A DNA stretch of 64,000 bases, taken from NCBI GenBank assembly GCA_012274445.1, contig JAAROD010000004.1, positions 2,232,001 through 2,296,000 on the forward strand, written 5' to 3'. A program made the position numbers and the translations under genes. How positions within the stretch are numbered: the first letter of the stretch is position 1; each line of letters starts with the position of its first letter. This document shows, piece by piece, positions 56,202 through 64,000 of the stretch. This DNA is from Sclerotiophoma versabilis. Taxonomy: Eukaryota > Ascomycota > Dothideomycetes > Pleosporales > Didymellaceae. A model generated the notes under the pieces. That model searched no databases. It had not been told where the DNA came from and was given only the letters and a program-made list of their open reading frames with translations.

Positions 56202-56840
56202 TCATGCGGCGGCGGCCTTTGGCTTCTTTGTTCCATACTTCGATCTCGATGTAATCCTGCTGCCAACACCTCCCTACGCTTTGTTAGCCAGGACGAACGT
56301 CCAACTCGTGATGTGACACGCACCAAATCCAGTGCTCCTCTGACCAAGTGGTATTTGACACCAGGGCAATCCTGCGCACGCCCTCCTCGTACCATGACGA
56401 CCGAATGCTGCTGTACATTGTGACCTACGGCCTTGTCAGCTCATACTCCTCGTGTCTTCCCAATCTGGCTATGACATACCCTCGCCGGGGATATATGCTG
56501 TGATGACCTTGCCTGTGCTCAGACGCACCCTGGCAATCTTTCTCTCGCCAGAGTTGGGCTTCTTGGGCTTCGTTGTGCCCACCTTCAAGCACACGCCCTT
56601 GAGCTCTGGTCTGTTGGCAAGCTGCGGCGACCGCAGTTTTCGCGCTCTCTGCTGTATCCTTCCCTGTCGCAGGACCTGAATCAATGTGCATTTGTTGGCT
56701 CGTGACGCCGGTGTAGGGCCAAGGGAGAGGCCAGCGAAGGCATTGTGAAGAGGTGTGGCGGCGGCCGGTCGCACAGCAAGCAGGTTTAATTGTGCAAAGG
56801 CTGAAGGCCGTACGAGGCGTCGAAGGAACTGGACAGGCAT
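56202..56840 (-). CDS. Mitochondrial ribosomal protein uS12m
   Basis: Predicted 177 aa from three exons (56840-56480, 56424-56324, 56273-56202). An N-terminal Arg/Ala-rich, acid-poor leader (MPVQFLRRLVRPSAFAQLNL) is a mitochondrial targeting sequence. The S12 core begins ANKCTLIQVLRQGR. The decoding-site loops are GTTKPKKPNSGERKIARVRL and IPGEGHNVQQHSVVMVRGGR, followed by DCPGVKYHLVRGALDL, and the end is GGVGSRITSRSKYGTKKPK. The exon 2/3 junction was placed to give LDLGGVGSR, matching yeast DLGGV; other acceptors change the frame. It is part of the small mitoribosomal subunit at the decoding centre. Confidence 0.95.
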
Positions 56841-57373
56841 GGTGGCGGCGATGTTGTCGTTGAGTCGTTGCGACAGACAAAAGTTCGAGATGCGGCGCGA
56901 TTGAATGGAAGGCGGTGGTCTGTGCACTTACGGTACCAGGTCACCTCCATCATCCCAGCGACCATCGCCCATCTCAATTGCAATGATCTTAATATCTTGA
57001 GAGACCATCTCTGCGATACCAATCCAAATTTCTATGATTCAATGTATGACTTCTTCAATGGTCCCATGCACGAGCGTTGAAACCTCTATCACAATGAACT
57101 ACCTTCCAGCTTTGAGTAGATCCAGGATAACTCAGCGAAATTTGCGAATAGTTGCAACTTTTTAATCGGGCGGTTGTAGACTACAGCCATCGTATATCTA
57201 CCGCTCTTGCTTGTTTTTATTGATACGACTCTGGCACAACGCTCTGTTCAAATAATTCAACCCTAGGAGAAAACAGCCCATTCGCATTGCACAGTGCGTC
57301 TCGGAAAGAGGTAGACGACTGAGATATGTTCTGCAGGGCACCAATATCATCCGCTTTGTGCGTCGCTTCTTTT
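56841..57373. other. Intergenic region, no gene seen
   Basis: Promoter side of uS12m and the 3' side of the Nudix pseudogene. No supported coding sequence. Confidence 0.5.
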
Positions 57374-58337
57374 CAGTCGGTTTTGGCTTTCTTGCGTCGA
57401 GCAAGCTCCCGCTTAATGAGACCTTCCCGATTCAGACCCTCGTCCAATGCCCAAGCTGCCAGTGCTTTTGTGTCTCTTCCTCCTGTCTTCCAAAGATCTT
57501 CATACTTCACTAAATGCAATACGGGCTTTACACCCCCCACGTCTCCCTTCACCAGACAATTGATCTCTGAGGTCCTTGATCGCTTGGCGGTCCAACTCCT
57601 GCATGTAGCATGTAAGTGTAGGTTACTTTAGCCTGCGTATGTCAAATTTACCTTCCCTTTAGAAAAGTCACTATGGACTCATCGAACCCACCAGGACTTG
57701 GATAGATGGCCTTGTGTTAAAACGCCCTCCTCAACAGTACAGTACTGTTGAAAGAGTTCGGTGAGGGTGATCAAATCAGATGCCAAAAGGCAGATGGTCG
57801 TCCCTTGATCGATCTCGCACGCAGCTATGCAAGTAAAATTTCCACTGTCATTCAGGAAGCCATCGGGGATCTTTAGGAATAGAAGGTTGGCCGCAGGCAG
57901 TCGTGGTGGTCGTGTCAATATAACATATTTCTCCCCTTGCGCGTTCGTTGACCGTAATATCATCACTAACGAGACGCCTCCACCACACTGGGAAATAATA
58001 TCCGAGAGCTCTGGTCCGGACTTACTATTCTGGATCTTGACGTTGAGTCTCACGAATCCCACATGCCGCACCCAAACTAGTCGACAGATTGGACTGTAAT
58101 TGGTCGAAGTGCGTATGGATCTCTATGAAATCGGTGATTCATGACCATATACTGAAGCTCTAGCTTTTCCCTCAACGTTGGCATCCGATCACGGAACGCA
58201 GGGAATGATAAGAGCTGAGTTTTCGTTATGTTGTGGTGGATGACGATTTCGACGGAATGCTCAAATCCGGCCTCGCTGTCTCGAACAAAAGCTCCCATAG
58301 CTGTGAGTAGAGAATAGTTTGGTGTGTGGATATGCAC
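57374..58337 (-). pseudogene. Decayed Nudix hydrolase (ADP-sugar diphosphatase type)
   Basis: The minus strand carries the whole outline of a NUDT14/AtNUDX14-like protein. Order: IHHNITKTQLLSFPAF, FHRDPYALRPITVQSVD, GFVRLNVKIQNS, a GGGVSLVMILRS core, the Nudix-box region IPDGFLNDSGNF, LITLTEL, YPSPGGFDES, then KPVLHLVKYEDLWK and DTKALAAWALDEGLNREG to TGA at 57374. Breaks: TAG at 58077-58079 after QSVD, with a frameshift immediately after; the Nudix catalytic helix reads CEIDQGTT where REUXEE is required; and 16 extra bases (57705-57720) interrupt VEEGV-YPSPGG and shift frame. One good intron (57599-57651) still splices in phase. The gene was once intact and is now non-functional. Confidence 0.8.
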
Positions 58338-58944
58338 AGTGGCACGAACATCTTACTGAAGAACTGCCTCGTCTTCAGGGTTCGGACAAGTGGACACTCT
58401 CAAACGGATCGTATGTACTACCTGAAATTCGGAACTTGTGTAGGAACAGGCACTGCGAAAAGATATCAGAAAAGGGATTGCTACGAGGAGATTCTTAATC
58501 ATTGCTTGCTCTTGAGGTTACATAAGCACGCTGGCGTTTACTAGTGGTTGGAGACGGGAAGTCTGGTAAGCGCCAGCACGGCTGCATGATTTCTAGCTGA
58601 ACATGCATCCTGCAAGCTGAAACCCTGTTCCCCACCTTAACGCGCTTCTGACAGGTTACGTACAAGGCACTACTTCCTGTAATGCGCCTGTTTCTGGATC
58701 GTCTTTTCTAGCTCAGGCGTTTCGCTCGGCCTTACAGCATAAATGGTTGCGGAGGCATTGGCCAGGGATCGTACGCCAATGAGTGCAGGCTACACTCTCG
58801 CCAATGCATACCGGTCGATTGAGATCAGAATCTGGACCGCTCAATTACAAGTTCGGTCTGCGCCACTCTCTTCGTGTAAGTTGACACATCTGTTGTTGCT
58901 ATTCAAAAGCCTTGTTGCTCCCCTCTTACGACCTATGCCAAATT
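58338..58944. other. Divergent intergenic region, Nudix pseudogene / HET gene
   Basis: About 600 bp between head-to-head starts. No ORF of note. It should carry the HET promoter and the remains of the Nudix promoter. Confidence 0.5.
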
Positions 58945-61209
58945 ATGGTTTGCGCTATCTGTCGTGATATGTTGGTTCGACAGAAGGGTAGACTGTGCAA
59001 GGGAACTTTAGACCTGCAATTTGAGCACCACACCAATGGCCAAGACTTCCTGCAATCGGTACGCCAGAACTGCGTCATTTGTCGTGCATTGTACATAAAT
59101 TTGCAGGCAGGCTCAAAACGAACAACCGAGTACATGTTGCCAGAGATTGATTGCTCTTCTCTGACAAGTAGAGCATATTTGGCTGTTCTGAAGCGAGAAC
59201 AGCTTTATTCTCTTGAAATCAAGTTGTGCCAAGCACAGCGACAGATCCGACATACCTTCCACCTGGAGGATCGAACAAAACCTCCGCCTTGTCCCAATCG
59301 ACGTTCTGCGCACGTCATCTATCGGAATCCTGAAGATTCTGCATCCTGGCAACCTTACCCCCTCGGAAGACCACCTCATGATGTCTGTGATACGGCAGTG
59401 CGGTGGCTGAATTCCAAGTGCACGGTGTCAAGGCTACGCACCTTCTACCCGAAACGACTCATCAGTCTTGAAGAGCTGAAAGCTTGGAACGGTCCACCAG
59501 ACGTACTCTGTACTGAAGAGACAGCTGAGAAGCGCATACATCTTGTCGAGACCTCGTCATGGTACCAGTCGGCTCATTCAGGCCCAGGCTACAGTGGGGG
59601 AAACCAAGAGTACGTAACTCTTTCTCATTGCTGGGGACGAACTGTCAATGAGCGACAGAAGTTGACAATCAAAAATTATCAAGAGTTCGTTCGCGGAATC
59701 CCGATTCACCGTCTGCCAAGAACCTTCCGGGACGCTATATTGTTCGCAGCCAGACTGGAATGTGTTGGCTATATCTGGATCGACTCACTTTGCATCATAC
59801 AAGGCGACAAGGAAGACTGGCTCCATCAGTCTGCAGACATGTATCGGATATACAGTGAGACGTTCCTCAACCTCTCCGCGACATCCTCCACAGATAGTGA
59901 GGGAGGTCTGTTTAGGCACTCTCAGTTTGATATGCTCAAGGAGGAAGAGGTTTTGGTCAACATTGAAGGTCTTCCAAGAGCCTATGTGGGTCGATATCCA
60001 AACGCTCGCACTGACCTCGCGGACCTCGAGGAAGAAAATGGGCCCATATCTGACAGAGAGCGATTGTTTCTACAACCATGCACAATACTGGACGACACCT
60101 TTTGGACTGACCAAGTAGATCGGGGGGCGGTCAATACCAGAGGATGGGTGCTTCAAGAGCGCCTCATGTCGCCTAGGGTTATGCACTTCTGTCAATATCA
60201 GATGGGCTGGGAATGCTGTGGTTTCAAGGAGGGCGATCTGGAAACCATGAATGGATACCCAGAAATTACAGCAGACCATCGGGTGGCAAATCGAAGAGTT
60301 ATCGAGAGACTACAAATGAAGGCACATAGACCAGGCGCTACCACGGATGCTCGAATCCCGTTACCTGCTCTCAAGCTTTGGGCTAAGATCGTCAATACAT
60401 ATACGAAGACAGCTATAACGCAACCCCAAGATAAGCTGATTGCGCTGTCTGGACTGGCGAGGATCATGGCCACAGAAATAGCATCTTCGTTTGTTGCGGG
60501 CCTATGGCGAACACACCTAGCTAGCCAGTTGTTATGGTATATCGAGCCTATATTCAACCGTGCTGATCGTAGCTTCTCGCACCCAGCAACTTTTACCAAT
60601 GAATATCGCGCTCCTTCGTTCTCTTGGGCTGCCATCGATGTTGTAGGGCACGGAGTAACGTACGCCAACGCGACCGGCCGCAACCTGCTCGTGCGGATTG
60701 AGGATGTCTTCACACAAACCTTGACCGAAAACAAATATGGAATGGTCTCGGCAGCCAGAATAACTCTTTGGGGAAAGCTTCGTCAAGTGCGACTTGTCTC
60801 AGGCTCCAAAAATCGCTTTGAGTGGTACTTAGTAGATCGCGAAGTCCTTGACGATGAATGTCACAGGAATGTCTACTTGGACTGCCCTCAGCGCGACGCT
60901 GAAAGCATCGACAACCAGAATGCACGAACATATCTATTGCCTGTCGCCAGAAACGATGTCTTTGCTGGTACATCAAGAAACGAATATCTGGTCTGTCTAC
61001 TCCTGCGCCCTGGGCATGAAGATGGAACTTTCAAACGTATCGGAATGACAAAGTTGAGTCCGACCACAGATCGGCGAGCGATGGAGAAGTCCAAGTGGGG
61101 CGCCACTGCTAAGTACGAGATATTAAGACCGTACGCGAGTGATGTATCATTGCCGCATGATGGCAATTACGACGAGAAAAGTGGTATGCATAGGATTTCT
61201 CTTGTTTGA
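58945..61209 (+). CDS. HET-domain (heterokaryon incompatibility) protein
   Basis: Single exon; 754 aa from methionine 58945 (MVCAICRDML), or 765 aa from 58912. The 58945 start is preferred because it opens on the Cys-x2-Cys that often begins such proteins. All three HET blocks are intact: YVTLSHCWGR; the long block FRDAILFAARLECVGYIWID, SLCIIQGDKEDW and MYRIYSETFLNLSATSS; and NTRGWVLQERLMSPRVMHF followed by WECCGF. The C-terminal 300 residues (for example YRAPSFSWAAIDVVGHG) are typical of stand-alone fungal HET proteins. Family knowledge: HET domains trigger cell death in non-self recognition, and remote homology to TIR domains has been proposed. No NACHT, STAND or ankyrin module is attached. 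It is divergent from a dead Nudix gene. Confidence 0.95.
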   Translation: MVCAICRDMLVRQKGRLCKGTLDLQFEHHTNGQDFLQSVRQNCVICRALYINLQAGSKRTTEYMLPEIDCSSLTSRAYLAVLKREQLYSLEIKLCQAQRQIRHTFHLEDRTKPPPCPNRRSAHVIYRNPEDSASWQPYPLGRPPHDVCDTAVRWLNSKCTVSRLRTFYPKRLISLEELKAWNGPPDVLCTEETAEKRIHLVETSSWYQSAHSGPGYSGGNQEYVTLSHCWGRTVNERQKLTIKNYQEFVRGIPIHRLPRTFRDAILFAARLECVGYIWIDSLCIIQGDKEDWLHQSADMYRIYSETFLNLSATSSTDSEGGLFRHSQFDMLKEEEVLVNIEGLPRAYVGRYPNARTDLADLEEENGPISDRERLFLQPCTILDDTFWTDQVDRGAVNTRGWVLQERLMSPRVMHFCQYQMGWECCGFKEGDLETMNGYPEITADHRVANRRVIERLQMKAHRPGATTDARIPLPALKLWAKIVNTYTKTAITQPQDKLIALSGLARIMATEIASSFVAGLWRTHLASQLLWYIEPIFNRADRSFSHPATFTNEYRAPSFSWAAIDVVGHGVTYANATGRNLLVRIEDVFTQTLTENKYGMVSAARITLWGKLRQVRLVSGSKNRFEWYLVDREVLDDECHRNVYLDCPQRDAESIDNQNARTYLLPVARNDVFAGTSRNEYLVCLLLRPGHEDGTFKRIGMTKLSPTTDRRAMEKSKWGATAKYEILRPYASDVSLPHDGNYDEKSGMHRISLV

Positions 61210-62515
61210 GCAACTACTCGAAGTGGAGTGATCACATTGATATGCAGATGGAGCTTGACCGATGCTGTGAACTGCAAATTGCTTAGATTCAGACTAGATG
61301 ATGGGATGCGACACATTGAGGCTCACAGAAGGCATTTAGCCAGCAACGTTGAGACAAAATGTATAGCGTTGTACGTCCACGAATGGAAGGCGATATACAT
61401 CATATAATCTGCTTGATCATTGTTGAACCAAAGCTGACTATTACAAGAACGTTTTGGCACCATACATGGTACTTCCTGCAATGACACTGAGTAAATATCA
61501 AATCTTCGAGGACCTCCCTACTCTACGCCGCTGAATGGATCGATCACAGTATCGTTCTCTAAGAGTAATCGGCGATCTAATAATGCGGTTGCGTAGATGA
61601 CCATAGATTGTCGGGATATCTCTGCAATGATACAGGTATTTTTTGACTCTCGAGGTCTTTGCCTTTGGCCCTCTCATCAGCCAACCTGAAGCTATGACAT
61701 ATATGGCTATGAGGAGGAAGATCCTCGTCAACACCACGGCTGTAAATTCGCAACCTGGAGCTGGTCATCAAGGTACGCTATAATGCGAACTCCCTGTTTG
61801 TAGAATCGTACTATCGTTCTGATTCGACTATCCTTTTGGCAGATGCATAGTGCATCGATCTACAGTATGCGCTTGCAGGCATCTTGTCGAAGGTTTGTTA
61901 ATATTGAGTGCAAGTTGGCAATAATGTTGACCATGTCGTCTTAAATCAAGATTGGTTTGGTATCCCCTGCATCACCTCATACGTATGGAAGCACCTCGTA
62001 CTGAAGGAGTGTCAACGCCGGCCTCGAACACTGACATGTATGCTGTGGCTGACGTGATACCTTGCTTTTGATTGAGGTTCCGCATCCATATATGGCGCAA
62101 AACGAACATGCGAAAGAGGCAATTGATCTCTTGCGAGTTGTATCTGGTCGCAAGATGCAGTAAATCAATATGCTACGTAGAGAAGGTGAGCGATGTGTGG
62201 AACATACTGAACTGGCGCAGCTATACGTTCAATGACACATGTTGAACACACAGTTCTGTCATGCCGCTAGAAATGTTCAGGGAGATCAGGAGGCGCTAAT
62301 CGCTGTTGTACAGAGGCATAATGTTCACCAATAGAGAGGGAGCGCGAGACTGTAGGAGAGGCGCAGGCATGTGGGTCTTGGCGCTATGACGACGCCAGTC
62401 ACAGCCACAGCTCGTGCGCGGCAACAGCGACGGAGCAAGCTTCAAGTTTGCGCCAAACACCACTCTCTCCTTACGACACTTCACCTTTACATATCTCCAT
62501 AGTAAACCATACACA
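61210..62515. other. Intergenic 1.3 kb, no gene supported
   Basis: A minus-strand frame (61737-61498) encodes a possible short membrane segment, IFLLIAIYVIASGWLM, followed by basic sequence, but nothing else supports a gene. The 3' end is the promoter of the CUE gene. Confidence 0.45.
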
Positions 62516-63972
62516 ATGTCTGAGAAAGCAGGAGCCGATAAGGTTAGTGTACCCTACAATCTCAGATGGAGCTTGAACTGATGCCTACAGCCACCAGAGA
62601 GCCCCACAACGGCGCGTGAGCTCGACTTTGACGACGACAACGATGCGCTTACATCCTCTGCACCTGAGAAGGCTGCCTCGCCGCCGCCAGCTTCAAAGTC
62701 ACCCAAATCAGGCGTGAGGTTTTCCGAGCAGGCAGAAGAGATTCCTCCACAGAAGCCCCCGCGGCCTGTGGACCCAAACGTGCAAGCGCAGAACACATTG
62801 ATTGAGGCGTTCCCCGATATCGACACGAATGTGATCAAAGCAGTTCTGGTCGCCAGTGGCGGAAAGGTTGAGCCTGCATTCAATGCGCTTCTGAGTATGT
62901 GATTGCTTAGACATATCCTCGGAGTGGTTGCTAACACGGTTTGCAGGCATGTCCGACCCCAACTTCAAGACCGAAGAGGCACCTCCCCCACAGCCTCCAC
63001 GACCACAGCCTCGTAGTCAGCTCGAACAGGACGAGATGTATGCTCGCCAACTAGCTGAGCACTACCAAAGCCAGGGCGGCCAGCAGGGCCAGGGTGGCTA
63101 TGGTTCACGGCGGTCGCAGCCCTACGCAAGGTCGAACAACCAGAACAAGGACGAGCGCGAATATAGCTTCTTCGATGGTATGTTCACTGGTTTTGATTTC
63201 GATATCATAGGTACTAACGCTGTTAGATGATCTTCCCGAAATTCGCAAGAACATCGAACAGGGTTTCCAAGAGACACAGAAGACGGTCAACAAATGGATT
63301 ACCAGCTTCAAGAAGAAGCTCGATGGCGAACCGGAAGACTACGATCAATACGGCAACCCTGTACCCCGCGATCGAGAACATGGGCAATCATCGCAGGGTC
63401 GCCAGAATTATGGCCCCTCACAGTCTGATCAGCTCTACGGCATCCGAAAATCTGCTGAACAGCGCCGCTCTGCTGATATGCGCCGTTCTGCGGACCACAA
63501 CCGCTACGATGCGGACAACAGGGTATTGGGCGATGACTTTGCCCAACTTGAATTGAGGGACAACGATCCCCATCAGAGGTCAAGCAGTCGACCATCGGCC
63601 AACCCCGACTTGTTCAAGCCCACACCTGTTTCGCCACCGCAGAGCGGCCCGGTCGATGAGGTCGACGCTCTGTACCGAAACCCTTCGCCGAACAACCAAG
63701 GAGGAAAGTCTGGCGGTAAGAAGTGGCAGCCTCTCACGTCGGTTGCACCACACCCCGAGACGGATGAGCACGATCCATTCAGCCTCGGCGATAGCGATGA
63801 TGAAGACAACAAGACTAAGGACACGAATCCCGAAGACACTGAGAGGCTCAAGAAGGCTGCGGAGGCTAAGGTCAAGGAATCGACAGCAGCTGAGCTGAAG
63901 CCTGCAACAAGGAGTGGAAGTGTTGGTCAGAAGGATGCAGCCGCCGAGGCACTGCTGAAGGACGCAAAATGA
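62516..63972 (+). CDS. CUE-domain ubiquitin-binding protein (Cue5-like)
   Basis: Predicted 435 aa from four exons (62516-62542, 62591-62894, 62947-63177, 63227-63972). The CUE domain is at about residues 73-112: AQNTLIEAFPDIDTNVIKAV, then a Gly-Gly turn and PAFNALLSMSDP. The MFP-type ubiquitin-contact motif is AFPD here, and the C-terminal dileucine is LL. The rest is disordered: Pro-rich QKPPRPVD and PPPQPPRPQP, Gln/Gly-rich SQGGQQGQGGYG, Arg/Ser repeats (RRSADMRRSADHNR) and an acidic C-terminal segment. The layout matches yeast Cue5 and human Tollip-type adaptors that link ubiquitinated aggregates to Atg8. In yeast Cue5 the Atg8-interacting motif is near the C-terminus; the candidate here, KKWQPLTSV, is a weak W-x-x-L match. 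Confidence 0.92.
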
Positions 63973-64000
63973 CGAATCATTGATCGATTGATTTGCATTT

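Noticed and set aside
57705..57729. A 25-nt GT-AG segment in the Nudix remnant that would restore the frame before YPSPGG
   Set aside because: Even if spliced, the upstream TAG, the neighbouring frameshift and the lost Nudix box remain, so the gene is still dead.

Overview
The window is nuclear DNA of a filamentous ascomycete. Genes carry many short GT-AG introns (about 45-70 nt). Families typical of moulds are present: a Zn2Cys6 regulator, fungal F-box proteins, a HET-domain protein, spherulin-4 and Dal5-type MFS carriers. The gene content and style fit Dothideomycetes, probably Pleosporales; this placement is an inference. I rebuilt exon structures by hand, using splice consensus, phase and family conservation.

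Layout. 1-7.5 kb: gene-poor DNA, a tiny PLDc_N-type membrane protein and a Zn2Cys6 transcription factor. 7.5-16 kb: an F-box protein tail-to-tail with a spherulin-4-like protein, ribosomal protein uL6 (L9), an aldo/keto reductase and a DUF6699-like protein. 16-22.3 kb: a second F-box protein, an MDR oxidoreductase and a molybdenum-cofactor-sulfurase-like PLP protein without a MOSC domain. 22.3-26.2 kb: 4 kb with no recognisable gene. 26.2-35 kb: a Dal5-type carrier in nine exons, a secreted N/Q-rich protein, a badly broken multi-pass membrane-protein gene and an MDR enzyme.

35.5-56.9 kb is dense housekeeping DNA: a Ulp1-type protease divergent from the PP2A catalytic subunit, an MFS carrier divergent from U1A/U2B'', V-ATPase subunit D divergent from splicing factor Syf1, a Golgi apyrase, a class-I glutamine amidotransferase divergent from a vacuolar-type MFS carrier, a secreted Cys-rich protein and mitochondrial uS12m. 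Micro-exons of 7-15 nt recur here.

57.4-64 kb: a decayed Nudix hydrolase gene head-to-head with an intact HET-domain gene, a gene-free stretch and a CUE-domain protein.

No biosynthetic cluster, intact transposon, CRISPR array, rRNA or convincing tRNA was seen. The most notable items are the HET/dead-Nudix pair, the second pseudogene (30.1-32.4 kb), an apparent 25-nt intron in the spherulin-like gene, and the secreted proteins.
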